A stretch of 64,000 nt of DNA from Leptospira selangorensis (GTDB lineage Bacteria; Spirochaetota; Leptospiria; Leptospirales; Leptospiraceae). The DNA lies in contig NZ_RQES01000018.1 of the NCBI RefSeq assembly GCF_004769405.1, forward strand, positions 1 to 64,000. Direction: 5' to 3'. The position numbers were made by a program, and so were the translations under genes. Below the pieces are notes generated by a model. It was not told the DNA's origin. It was given only the letters and a program-made list of their open reading frames with translations, and searched no databases. Below, piece by piece: positions 16,964-25,912 of the stretch; within the stretch, counting starts at the first letter, position 1; each line of letters begins with the position of its first letter.

Positions 16964-19540
16964 ATGGACCAGTTCTATTTTAATTTTTACTTTTTCGGTT
17001 CTTTATTAGCCTGTCTTTTTTCTATTTACGTTACCTTCTTCTTTTTAAGTATCAAGGATAGAAGTAAGGCGGCATTTCACTTGGGTCTTTCCACTCTGGC
17101 GATGACCCTATTCCATTTAGCTTATATTATTGCATTTATCTCTTTTGATCAATGGACGATCATTCATCGTTGGCTGGCGATCCCTTCTCCTATGATGGGA
17201 TTTGTTCAGTGTTTTATATTTTTCTTTTATTTTCCGAATCCAAGAAACGTTAAGTTCGGCTTAACCGTTTATTCTATTCTATATGCCGGACTCGCAATTG
17301 TAGAGGCTACATTTATTGCAGTAACATTACAATCGGATCATCGTTTTAATATAGGTAGCAATTATTGGGATTTCGAATCCCATAAGTTCTATAAAATTTT
17401 TTCCATTATAATTTTAATATATAACTTTTCTTTTTTGGCCTCCGCTACTTGGAGAGCGATTGTAGAGAGAGGAAAAGAGAGAAGATGGATCATCTATATT
17501 GCAATCGCGTATTCTACCATTACGATCATTCCAGGTATTCTGAATGTAATGAGTAGGGACGGCTCAGTTTCTAGAAAAGTATTCCAACATACCACCGATA
17601 TCGCTCTTGTAGCCGGCTTGTTTCTTGTTTTGATCATTTATGCAAACGCAACTAAGGAGAGGACTACGATTTTGAGTAAGATTGTAGCTGTGACCATGGC
17701 TACTTTTCTTTTGGCGTTTCAATTAGTGGGATATGCGATATTAAACGGTTATGAAACTTCTTTTGATACATTAAAAGTACAGGCTTCCGAACTCGCCGCG
17801 TTTCAGGGCAAAAAACCGGAGGGATTTGCATATCTTCTTTCTTTTGATCCGGATTCCAAAGAGTTCCTCTTGGAAAAAGGAGAGAAAGACTCCAGGTTCG
17901 ATTCGGAAGATCGTTTGGAGATTAAATTTTTCAATATATCCCGAAAACTTACCACTTTGGGAACATTGAGCGCGAAAGAAAGATGGGAAAGATCTAAGGT
18001 TATTTTATCCAATTCTCCTAAAGAGTTTTACGCATATTCGGAAGGGATAAAGAATTTTTACGAATCAAAAGGAGAAACAAAAGTTTCAGATGCGGAACTT
18101 ATGAATTTCTTTCGTTTTTTAAATAAAAAACTGAATATTATAAAAAACAAATACTCCAATCTTCCTTCTAAAAACGATCCGGCAGCGGTGAGCAAACTTC
18201 TGAATTCGGAAGAGATCGGTTTGAAATCAGTGCTTGAACAAGTTCGCAAAAAAGTGGAGAAGGATATTTCTTCCGGAAAATCAGAGTTAGAAGTAAGATC
18301 TTCCTTTATTCTTCCCTTAACTTCTTTAAGAGAAGTGGGGGAGAGGATGTATAGAGGAGCCAAGTTTAATAAAGCGAACGAAAAAACTCCAGAGTTCTAT
18401 TTGGCATATTTAGTGATCCATCCTCAAAGTGAAAAAATTTACGAGGTGGGGTTTACTTATAAATCCTTCAGAGAATATTTACATTCTCCATCTTTAGTAA
18501 TGGTGATCTGTCTTTTGGTAATGATCGTTACTATTAGTTTTGGATTTAGATTCTTCTTCCATAATGCGATCGTAAAACCGATGGAAGAAATTGTAGTAGG
18601 TTTAACGGAAGTAAACTCCGGAAATTTAGAATATAGATTGGTCCCAAGAGTAGAGGATGAGATCGGATTTATTGCAAGATCTTTTAACAGAATGGCTAGG
18701 TCCATTCAGGCCGCTAGAAAACGATTAGAACAATACGCTAATGAACTGGAAGAGAAGGTAAAGGATAGGACCAAGGAATTGGAACAAACCTTGACTGAGG
18801 TCCAGGAATTAAAACAACAACAAGACGCGGATTATTTTTTAACTTCTCTTTTGATCAAACCCTTAGGTTCGAATAAAGCAAATCAAGAAAATGTAAAGGT
18901 AGAATTTCTTCTGAAACAAAAGAAAAGATTCACCTTTAGAAAACATGAGGATGAGATCGGGGGAGATTTGAATATCTCCAATCATATAGACTTACAGGGC
19001 AGATCCTATACCGTCTTTTTAAATGGAGATGCTATGGGGAAATCCATGCAGGGTGCGGGAGGCGCACTGGTTTTAGGATCCGTTTTTGAATCCATTATTG
19101 AAAGAACAAGGGTAGTGGACACGATCAAAAAACAATCTCCTGAACGATGGTTAAAAAATGCATTTATCGAATTGCATAAGGTATTCGAAAGTTTTGACGG
19201 CTCTATGCTGGTCTCTTCTGTGATAGGACTTGTGGATGATGAACTTGGAATATTATATTATATTAATGCGGAACATCCTTGGACGGTTTTGTACAGGGAT
19301 GGGATCGCAAGTTTTATAGAGAACGAGTTCATGTTCCGGAAATTAGGAACAACAGGTGTAGAAGGTACCATTTTTATCAAAACTTTCCAGTTGGAACCGG
19401 GAGATTGTATCTTCGTGGGATCTGACGGCAGAGATGATATTATCGTAGGTATGGATTCAAAAACGGATCCTAAAACCAGTGCGCCTCCCGCACCCTGCAT
19501 GGATTTCCCCATAGCATCTCCATTTAAAAAGACGGTATAG
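16964..19540 (+). CDS. SpoIIE-type PP2C phosphatase (7TM-HAMP), C-terminus disrupted
   Basis: Paralogue of the 992-residue phosphatase: N-terminal helices (about 5-265), extracytoplasmic region, helix near 510-530, HAMP (534-582), coiled coil, and SpoIIE-type phosphatase from about 622. Codons match the family through GSDGRDDIIVG (about residue 829). The last 29 codons (19451-19537) are the reverse complement of an upstream part of the same gene and read as unrelated sequence before a stop. The paralogue has the terminal DDLSILRI metal-binding segment here, so the encoded enzyme is probably inactive unless this is an assembly error. Confidence 0.85.
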   Translation: MDQFYFNFYFFGSLLACLFSIYVTFFFLSIKDRSKAAFHLGLSTLAMTLFHLAYIIAFISFDQWTIIHRWLAIPSPMMGFVQCFIFFFYFPNPRNVKFGLTVYSILYAGLAIVEATFIAVTLQSDHRFNIGSNYWDFESHKFYKIFSIIILIYNFSFLASATWRAIVERGKERRWIIYIAIAYSTITIIPGILNVMSRDGSVSRKVFQHTTDIALVAGLFLVLIIYANATKERTTILSKIVAVTMATFLLAFQLVGYAILNGYETSFDTLKVQASELAAFQGKKPEGFAYLLSFDPDSKEFLLEKGEKDSRFDSEDRLEIKFFNISRKLTTLGTLSAKERWERSKVILSNSPKEFYAYSEGIKNFYESKGETKVSDAELMNFFRFLNKKLNIIKNKYSNLPSKNDPAAVSKLLNSEEIGLKSVLEQVRKKVEKDISSGKSELEVRSSFILPLTSLREVGERMYRGAKFNKANEKTPEFYLAYLVIHPQSEKIYEVGFTYKSFREYLHSPSLVMVICLLVMIVTISFGFRFFFHNAIVKPMEEIVVGLTEVNSGNLEYRLVPRVEDEIGFIARSFNRMARSIQAARKRLEQYANELEEKVKDRTKELEQTLTEVQELKQQQDADYFLTSLLIKPLGSNKANQENVKVEFLLKQKKRFTFRKHEDEIGGDLNISNHIDLQGRSYTVFLNGDAMGKSMQGAGGALVLGSVFESIIERTRVVDTIKKQSPERWLKNAFIELHKVFESFDGSMLVSSVIGLVDDELGILYYINAEHPWTVLYRDGIASFIENEFMFRKLGTTGVEGTIFIKTFQLEPGDCIFVGSDGRDDIIVGMDSKTDPKTSAPPAPCMDFPIASPFKKTV
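18949..19095 (+). repeat. 147-bp inverted repeat, original arm
   Basis: This arm encodes the conserved GGDLNISNHIDL and NGDAMGKSMQGAGGALV part of the phosphatase domain, which aligns with the intact paralogue, so it is the source copy. Its exact reverse complement is at 19451-19597. I compared the arms base by base: all 147 positions match and the flanks diverge immediately at both ends. Confidence 0.95.
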
Positions 19541-19597
19541 GATCTGCCCTGTAAGTCTATATGATTGGAGATATTCAAATCTCCCCCGATCTCATCC
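19451..19597 (-). repeat. 147-bp inverted repeat, displaced arm replacing coding sequence
   Basis: Exact reverse complement of 18949-19095, set in place of the stretch where the paralogue encodes about 46 residues (about 139 nt by homology). Reading resumes in family-like sequence (RLSF near 19597, compare RIGF in the paralogue) but in a different frame. The replaced and inserted lengths are similar, so this looks like substitution rather than simple insertion. Confidence 0.93.
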
Positions 19598-20148
19598 GAT
19601 TATCTTTTACCGGTAATGGGAAACATTCAATCCCTCAAGACGAAAAAAGGCAAAGGATCAAGGAATTACTCAGGAACGCAAAGGAAACCTTCTTAAATAA
19701 AGATACACAAGAAGCCCTTAGTTATTTAGAAGAAGCCGAAGCCTTAGATAGCAGAGTTCCTGAAGTAAAGAAAAATTTCATAAAACTTTTCTTGAAGTTA
19801 AAAGATTACCAAAAGGCGGCAAGATACGCGGAAGATTATTTTAAGATGAATCCGATCGATAGCGAGATCTTATATGTGGCTTCTTTTGCGGCTAGAAAAG
19901 CAGGTCAGATCAGAAAGGCCTTGGATTTTAGCGAACGTCTTCGTTTGAGAGAACCTTCTCATATCAAAAATCTGATCAATCTTGCAGAGATCTATATAGC
20001 GGTTAAAAATTTTGATAGGGCGGATTCTATCTTAAAGGATGCGATCCGTATAAACCCTTCTAATGAATCTAATTCGAAAGTAGAGGAACTTTTGAAAAAA
20101 TATTCGGATCGTTTTTCGAATGGAAACGGGCAGCCTAAGGAATCATAG
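19561..20148 (+). pseudogene. C-terminal TPR remnant of the broken SpoIIE-type phosphatase gene
   Basis: An open frame of 195 codons whose apparent ATG lies inside the displaced inverted arm, so its first 12 codons are not native. From about 19598 it encodes the end of the phosphatase domain (RLSFTGNG) and then TPR units. These include AKETFLNKDTQEALSYLEEAEALD, KDYQKAARYAEDYFKMNP, GQIRKALDFSERLRLREP and KNFDRADSILKDAIRINP. It matches the TPR tail of the 11694-14672 paralogue. It is most likely the 3' half of one gene with 16964-19540, not an independent gene. Confidence 0.85.
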
Positions 20149-20169
20149 GCCGCTTTCGTTACTGCTTCG

Positions 20170-20931
20170 TTATTTCTTAATATGATATCCAGTTTTGAAC
20201 ATCCAAGCTACAACGCATAGGCAAAAAATCAAGAAGAGTGAGATCATTGTTAGACTGATTTCAAGACTTACATCTCCTATCTCATAAAAACTCCATCTGA
20301 ACCCGCTGACCAGATATAGGATCGGGTTGAATAGAGTTACGGTTTGCCAGAAAGGAGGAAGCATATTTGCAGAATAGAAACTTCCACCCAAAAAAACTAA
20401 AGGAGTGATGACTAACATCGGGATCACTTGCAGTTTTTCGAAATTATCCGCCCAGATTCCTATGATAAATCCGAATAGACTGAAAGAAACACAGGTTAGT
20501 ATCAGAAAGAACACCATCAAAAATGGATGAGCGATCTTAATTTCCACAAACATAGAAGCGGTAGCAAGCATGATGGAACCTAAGATCAAAGATTTGGTTG
20601 CAGCAGCTCCCACGAAACCGATCACAGCTTCCATACTGGAAACGGGGGCGGATAAAATTTCGTAGATGGTACCTGTAAACTTAGGGAAATAGATCCCGAA
20701 AGAAGCATTGGAGATACTTTCAGTCAATAATGAAAGCATTACAAGCCCGGGCACAATAAAAGAACCGTAAGACACTCCGTTCACTTCTTGGATCCTGGAT
20801 CCGATCGCCGAACCGAAAACGATAAAGTACAAAGAAGTAGAAAGAACCGGTGATGCAATACTTTGCATCAATGTTCTTCTCGTTCTTGCCATTTCGAAAA
20901 AATAGATGGCTTTGATTGCGTTCAGATTCAT
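20170..20931 (-). CDS. ABC-2 type transporter permease
   Basis: A 253-residue inner-membrane permease with six helices and the ABC-2 pattern ([42 protein letters not shown], then [18 protein letters not shown]). This subfamily (DrrB/NodJ-like) exports lipids, polysaccharides or drugs. The start overlaps the stop of the ATPase gene by 4 nt, so the two form a complete exporter. The stop converges with the TPR remnant. The substrate is unknown. Confidence 0.92.
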   Translation of the reverse strand: MNLNAIKAIYFFEMARTRRTLMQSIASPVLSTSLYFIVFGSAIGSRIQEVNGVSYGSFIVPGLVMLSLLTESISNASFGIYFPKFTGTIYEILSAPVSSMEAVIGFVGAAATKSLILGSIMLATASMFVEIKIAHPFLMVFFLILTCVSFSLFGFIIGIWADNFEKLQVIPMLVITPLVFLGGSFYSANMLPPFWQTVTLFNPILYLVSGFRWSFYEIGDVSLEISLTMISLFLIFCLCVVAWMFKTGYHIKK

Positions 20932-21863
20932 TTGGGTTCCTTCACTAATTGTACGAAAATTTCTTCCAAACTGCTTTGGGTGGTATTCAGGTCTCTGAAT
21001 TCTATTCCGGACTTTTTCAATTGTTCTAAGAAGTTTGCGATACCGGTTTGTTTTTCCTGACCGTCGTAGGTGTACAATAATTGTTTCCCTTCATTCTTTA
21101 ATTCCAACTCATAACCGTTAAAATTATTCGGCAGACTTTGGAGGGGAGAAACAAGATCCAATAAGATCTGTTTTTTCCCAAGCTTATGCATTAGTTCGGT
21201 TTTCTTTTCTACAAGGACCAATTCTCCCTTGTTCATGATGCCGACTCTATCAGCGATCTCTTCCGCCTCTTCGATATAATGTGTAGTGAGAATAATGGTG
21301 ACACCTTTGTCTCTGAGAGCTCTCACTACATTCCACATATCTTTTCTGAGTTCTACATCCACACCTGCAGTAGGTTCATCTAAAAATAAAACTGCCGGTT
21401 CATGTGATAATGCTTTTGCGATCATTACCCTTCTTTTCATTCCCCCGGATAGGGTCATGATCGTTTGGTCCTTCTTTTCCAAAAGAGAGAGGGACTTTAG
21501 AATTTCTTCGATATATTCCTTGTTAGGTGATTTTCCGAATAAACCCCTGGTGAAACTCGTAGTGCTCAAAACGGATTCAAATGCGTGAACTGTGAGTTCT
21601 TGGGGAACAAGACCGATCATGGATCTGGTCTTTCTGTAATCTTTGATAATATCGTAACCACCTACGGAAACAGAACCGGAGGTTGGATTGACTATCCCGC
21701 AGATAATAGAGATCAGAGTTGTTTTTCCGGCCCCGTTCGGGCCTAAAAGAGCGATGATCTCTCCTTTTTCAATATCCAAGTTTATATTTTTTAAAGCTTG
21801 GAATCCGTTAGAATAGGATTTGGAGAGGTTTTGGATGGAAACAATGGGAGAGTTGGAGTTCAT
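20928..21863 (-). CDS. ABC transporter ATP-binding protein
   Basis: A 311-residue ATPase. Walker A is GPNGAGKTT (about residues 40-48), the signature is LSGGMKRR (about 140), and Walker B is [13 protein letters not shown] (about 160), followed by the H-loop [12 protein letters not shown]-terminal domain of about 90 residues is typical of DrrA/NodI-type exporters. It partners the ABC-2 permease downstream. The 5' flank carries an 8-bp inverted repeat (GGCCCACA 21927-21934, TGTGGGCC 21960-21967) of unknown role. Confidence 0.94.
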   Translation of the reverse strand: MNSNSPIVSIQNLSKSYSNGFQALKNINLDIEKGEIIALLGPNGAGKTTLISIICGIVNPTSGSVSVGGYDIIKDYRKTRSMIGLVPQELTVHAFESVLSTTSFTRGLFGKSPNKEYIEEILKSLSLLEKKDQTIMTLSGGMKRRVMIAKALSHEPAVLFLDEPTAGVDVELRKDMWNVVRALRDKGVTIILTTHYIEEAEEIADRVGIMNKGELVLVEKKTELMHKLGKKQILLDLVSPLQSLPNNFNGYELELKNEGKQLLYTYDGQEKQTGIANFLEQLKKSGIEFRDLNTTQSSLEEIFVQLVKEPK

Positions 21864-22037
21864 ACGATTCCTTCAAACCGTTCAATAAATTATGAGATTA
21901 TCCAAAATACGAAACTCAGGTTGATTGGCCCACACCAATTTTAGAAGATAGAATGGTTTTGTGGGCCCCTGGAGATTGGTCGGTTCCCTTAAAGCGGAAA
22001 CCGAATATTGGAATTCCTACAAAGAACAAAAAGTGGT

Positions 22038-22361
22038 TCAGTTACGATTCTGTTTTTCTCTCAGATAAATATAATAAGCTGCTCCTACTGCCACACCTGG
22101 AACCACACCGAGTAGAAGTGCGATCCACCCGTTCTTGATCCCTTTTGTTTTCGCATCATATACGATCCAGGCTGCGAGAACGAGCCAGGTAAAAATTATA
22201 TCCAGAGCGTAAGCGCTGGAGAATGGATTTACAAATCCTCCTAAAAACGCGCCGATCACGTCGAAGTTTTGTGATAAAGGTGGAAGTACTAAATATAGAA
22301 AGCCTGCGGTAAACACAGAGCCTAGGACGATCAGAAGATTTCTAAATGTTGAAAGATTCAT
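22038..22361 (-). CDS. Small membrane protein, DUF2834-like
   Basis: A 107-residue protein with three hydrophobic helices (about 8-28, 45-70 and 78-100). The WIVYDAKTKGIKNGWIALLLGVVPGVAVGAAYYIYLRE stretch resembles the DUF2834 pattern of small bacterial membrane proteins with a W-x-x-x-D-A motif. No function is known. It stands alone between the ABC exporter and the large lipoprotein gene. Confidence 0.68.
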   Translation of the reverse strand: MNLSTFRNLLIVLGSVFTAGFLYLVLPPLSQNFDVIGAFLGGFVNPFSSAYALDIIFTWLVLAAWIVYDAKTKGIKNGWIALLLGVVPGVAVGAAYYIYLREKQNRN

Positions 22362-22402
22362 TTTATTCTCTTGGTTAAAAGTTTAATAACAAAGAGTAGG
22401 AA

Positions 22403-22426
22403 TTTTTGTAGGGAGCGCTACAAAAA
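22403..22426. repeat. Short inverted repeat in the gap before the large lipoprotein gene
   Basis: TTTTTGTAG (22403-22411) faces CTACAAAAA (22418-22426) around GGAGCG. The 22362-22608 gap is otherwise AT-rich, with repeated AAAAAATTT runs. The stem lies between two divergent genes, so a regulatory or attenuator role is as likely as termination. Confidence 0.4.
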
Positions 22427-22524
22427 ATTTTATCCAAAACGGGGTAAAAAAATTTAGAGAAGGTTCCCTAATTTATAAATTTTTTCCAAATTTTATCTAA
22501 AATCAGTTAAAAAATTTTCTCCAG

Positions 22525-22555
22525 TTGACGGATCTTAATCTGTTTGGGTTATATT
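22525..22555 (+). promoter_or_regulatory. Candidate promoter for the large lipoprotein gene
   Basis: TTGACG (22525-22530) and TTATAT (22549-22554) are separated by 18 bp and lie about 55 bp before the ATG at 22609, which has a TAGGAG ribosome site. This was judged by consensus match only. Confidence 0.45.
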
Positions 22556-22608
22556 CTTCAAAATCTAAAAATGAACGTTAAGTGAAATTTCAGATTAGGA
22601 GAACTAAG

Positions 22609-25600
22609 ATGCGTAATCTAATTCGCTCGATAGGGATAGCGGTAGCCGTTACAAGCTTTCTCGCGAGTTGTCAAATTTTAAATAAAGCTATCGGATGGGA
22701 TGAAAAATCCAATTTGTCATTCTTGTCGTTGGAAAAGGCAGGAGTATTCGCAGGTAGCGGAAAGTCCGGACCTAACGGGACCACCATACAATCTACAGAC
22801 GGTCTTTTTAGCGTTTTCATTCCGGAAGGAGCAATGGATGGAGAAGAATCTTTTGAGATCACTAAATACGAACCTCCTTCCAATTCTCTTCCACAAGGAT
22901 ATTTTCCGACTTCTCAGTTGTATGAAATAACTCCTTCTTATAGATTTAAAAAAGACGTGATCGTAACGATCACATTAGATTCGGATAAATTAAGTTCTTT
23001 GAATTTAAATAAGAAGAAGTCCCAGGGATTCGTGATCAGCCAAACTCCTGAAGACAATAATTCAGGCAGGATCACCGGTGGTTGGAATACCGGAAGAACA
23101 TCTGTAAACGGTGATAAAATTACGATTACTACTCGTACATTTTCGGTATTCGGTGGAGGAACTCCTCCTGCAGGAAATAATGCTCCGAATATAATGGGAG
23201 CCTTCTATTATTTTAAAACGAATTGTTCTTATTTACCTTATATGGTTAGAACTAGAGTTATAGAGCCGGATGGGGATCCAATGCAAGTGTATCTTCTTAC
23301 TGGAACTGTAGGAAATAGTTTAGTTGCTATTCCTATGACTCCTGAATCAGGAAATTGGTACAGCGCAAATATCCCGTATGAAGCTATGGTTGCAGGTGGG
23401 ATCCAAATGCAGGTCTTGGCTGTGGATTCTTATGGAAATAATTCCTCTCATCCTACTTCGGACACATTTAAATACCCTGTAGACGCCGGAAATTCTACTT
23501 ATACTGCGGGATTTAAAACAGATCAGGATAATGACGGATATCTAGATGCTTGGGAAGTGGATAACGGTTTTAATCCGAATAGCGCTGCTTCTCCGCCAGT
23601 TACTCTATTTCCTGATTCCGATAACGATGGAATCCCGAATATTGCGGACCGCACTCCTAATGGAGAAACAAATCCACCTATTGATAGTTTAACTTTGATC
23701 CCTTCTGTTTTGAAAATGGACGTGGGTGAAAATGTTACGTTTGCAGTATCTGCATCTTTTGCAGGTCAACCTCGCTTTGTTCGTCCGAATATGGTAGTTA
23801 CCGGGAATGCAGTTAGTGGAGTTCCTGTCGGAACTTTAACAAATTCTACATTACATGCGAATGCTCCTGGGCTTGCGGGAGTTACCGCAACTGTAGGAAG
23901 TAATAACGCTACTACGAAAGTTACAGTAGTGGATTCTGTTGCTCCAAGTTCTATCACTGACTTGACTGCAACTGCTATGACATTCACTCAAGTAAGACTT
24001 CGTTGGACTGCTCCTGGTAATGATAGCGGTTCCGGTCGTGCTGCGGCATATGAGGTAAGAAGAGCTTCTTCTGCGATCACTAATAATCTTCAGTGTGATT
24101 CTGCGCCTGCGATTGCACATTCATTAGTGCCAAAAAATTCCGGCTTACCGGAAGTATTAGATATTAACGGACATTCTCCGAATAGCACATACTATTATTG
24201 TATTCGTGCATTCGATTGGAATGGAAACAGAAGTTCTTGGACAGGGACTGTTCAAGCGACAACTCCTGCTACTCCTGATTTAACTCGTCCTGGAAATATC
24301 ACTAACTTAAATGCGGTTACCGTAAATGAAACTTCAGTAGATCTAACTTGGACCGCTGTGGGTGATGATAATAATACCGGAATCGCAGCTGCTTATGATA
24401 TCCGTAAATCCACGAATGTGATCAATACTGATAATGATTGTGATGGAGCGGTTTCCATTCCGAATGCGTTATTCGGAATTACTGCCGGATCTTCAATTAC
24501 GTTTAGAGTAAACGACCTCTCCGAAGATACCAGATATTATTTCTGTGTGAGAGCATACGATGAGGTAAGTAATCGTAGCAGTTGGAACGGAACAGTTTCT
24601 ACAAGAACACGTATGAGTAATAAGGCTCCGATCGTAGATGCAGGACCGGATCAATTGGATAGAATGATCTCTCAGGTTGTGAACTTGAATGGAACAAATT
24701 CATCGGATCCTGATAAAGGAATTTGTGGAGCAATCGTATCCAATTATTCATACCAGTGGAGATTTATCTCTAGACCGGTAGGCTCTGCATTACTGGATTC
24801 TAATATTTCCAATGGAAACCAATTGTCTGCTTCCTTCGTTCCGGATATTCCAGGAAATTATTTACTGGAATTGTCCTTTAGAGACGATGCGGGAACCTGT
24901 TATGGCGGAGCAAGAACAGGGATTGACTCTGTCTTAATTTCCGCAAAGGACTTAGATAGTGTAAATCCGGACCCTGTTTCCAGTAGATCCGCTGCCGCTG
25001 TTTCTTTGGATCAAATCCAATTGAATTGGTACAATGTAGGGGACGACGGAATGGTCGGGACAGTATCCAGTTACAAAATTGGGGTATCTCTTTCACCGAT
25101 CACTAATAGTATAGAATGTGATGCCGCAGTGGATACACGTTATCCGAATTTGAATAACTATGTTCCAGGTCAGGCAGTTTCCTTTATCATCGGGGGCTTA
25201 TTACAGAATACAGTGTATAATTTCTGTATCGTAGCCTACGACGACGTTGGAAACAAAAGCCCATGGAGTGGAAATCTAAGTGCAAAAACTTTAGAAGGAA
25301 CTTCAGGCTGGGGAACATTCACTAGTTGGGGAACTTGTAGTACCAAATGTGGTGCCGGGACCCAGTCCAGATCCAGAGTTTGTTTGGATCCGACTCAAGG
25401 TTGTGCAGGTTCAGCAATAGAAACTCAAAGTTGCAGTTTGCATGCTTGTGCGTATACGAATTATACTTCGGAAGATAACGGAACAGCTCCGACTGCAAGT
25501 TGTCCAAGCGGGTTTTCTAGCTACACGGCAGCTTCCTATTCTGGGTATTTCAGAAGAGTTGTATATGACTATTGGGGAGAAGGTTGGGCATGTGGAATTA

Positions 25601-25779
25601 TCCCGAGAGAAGATAGAACAGCTCCTTCGGGCGGTTATTACTCATCTTCTCTTAGTCCGACTTCAGTAACTTTCTACTATGCGGTAAATAATCCGCCTCC
25701 TGTAGAGAATTATTGTGTTTCGCATACTATAATCAGTAACCGGTCCGCAACGATTTATTGTATGGAGAAACAATATTAA
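22609..25779 (+). CDS. Large multidomain surface lipoprotein with FN3, PKD and TSP1-like domains
   Basis: A 1056-residue predicted lipoprotein (lipobox FLASC, Cys21). ATG 22609 follows a TAGGAG site, so an ATG at 22582 is rejected. Domains in order: a ZU5-like beta domain (about 45-160, FSVFIPEGAMDGEESFEI); a calcium-binding DxDNDG pair (about 310-345, thrombospondin type-3 style); a bacterial Ig-like domain (365-445); two FN3-like domains (450-670); PKD-like (about 675-790, APIVDAGPDQ); a third FN3-like (795-890); a TSP1-like repeat (897-950, WGTFTSWGTCSTKCGAG with six cysteines); and a cysteine-rich tail. Probably an exposed binding protein. Confidence 0.85.
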   Translation: MRNLIRSIGIAVAVTSFLASCQILNKAIGWDEKSNLSFLSLEKAGVFAGSGKSGPNGTTIQSTDGLFSVFIPEGAMDGEESFEITKYEPPSNSLPQGYFPTSQLYEITPSYRFKKDVIVTITLDSDKLSSLNLNKKKSQGFVISQTPEDNNSGRITGGWNTGRTSVNGDKITITTRTFSVFGGGTPPAGNNAPNIMGAFYYFKTNCSYLPYMVRTRVIEPDGDPMQVYLLTGTVGNSLVAIPMTPESGNWYSANIPYEAMVAGGIQMQVLAVDSYGNNSSHPTSDTFKYPVDAGNSTYTAGFKTDQDNDGYLDAWEVDNGFNPNSAASPPVTLFPDSDNDGIPNIADRTPNGETNPPIDSLTLIPSVLKMDVGENVTFAVSASFAGQPRFVRPNMVVTGNAVSGVPVGTLTNSTLHANAPGLAGVTATVGSNNATTKVTVVDSVAPSSITDLTATAMTFTQVRLRWTAPGNDSGSGRAAAYEVRRASSAITNNLQCDSAPAIAHSLVPKNSGLPEVLDINGHSPNSTYYYCIRAFDWNGNRSSWTGTVQATTPATPDLTRPGNITNLNAVTVNETSVDLTWTAVGDDNNTGIAAAYDIRKSTNVINTDNDCDGAVSIPNALFGITAGSSITFRVNDLSEDTRYYFCVRAYDEVSNRSSWNGTVSTRTRMSNKAPIVDAGPDQLDRMISQVVNLNGTNSSDPDKGICGAIVSNYSYQWRFISRPVGSALLDSNISNGNQLSASFVPDIPGNYLLELSFRDDAGTCYGGARTGIDSVLISAKDLDSVNPDPVSSRSAAAVSLDQIQLNWYNVGDDGMVGTVSSYKIGVSLSPITNSIECDAAVDTRYPNLNNYVPGQAVSFIIGGLLQNTVYNFCIVAYDDVGNKSPWSGNLSAKTLEGTSGWGTFTSWGTCSTKCGAGTQSRSRVCLDPTQGCAGSAIETQSCSLHACAYTNYTSEDNGTAPTASCPSGFSSYTAASYSGYFRRVVYDYWGEGWACGIIPREDRTAPSGGYYSSSLSPTSVTFYYAVNNPPPVENYCVSHTIISNRSATIYCMEKQY

Positions 25780-25816
25780 GTAGATTATAACTTTAAATTT
25801 GTAGCACAGTTTACAG

Positions 25817-25844
25817 GCCCTCGTCGTAAGACGGGGGCTTTTTT
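25817..25844 (+). terminator. Rho-independent terminator
   Basis: GCCCTCGTC pairs with GACGGGGGC (one T-G wobble) around a GTAA tetraloop and is followed by TTTTTT. It lies 38 bp after the stop of the large lipoprotein gene and ends that transcript before recQ. Confidence 0.9.
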
Positions 25845-25912
25845 ATTCTCCAAAAGAATGTAAAAACCGGATTGGCAAAAACTGGATCGGATCCAAAAAG
25901 GAAATTGTCCGA

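Noticed and set aside
19258..19578. Minus-strand open frame encoding a SpoIIE-like fragment
   Set aside because: It reads the displaced inverted arm in its original sense, so the similarity is a by-product of the 147-bp inverted repeat and not a separate gene.
18949..19597. Phase-variable invertible switch
   Set aside because: Inverting the 355 bp between the arms would not restore the phosphatase frame, and no recombinase gene lies nearby.
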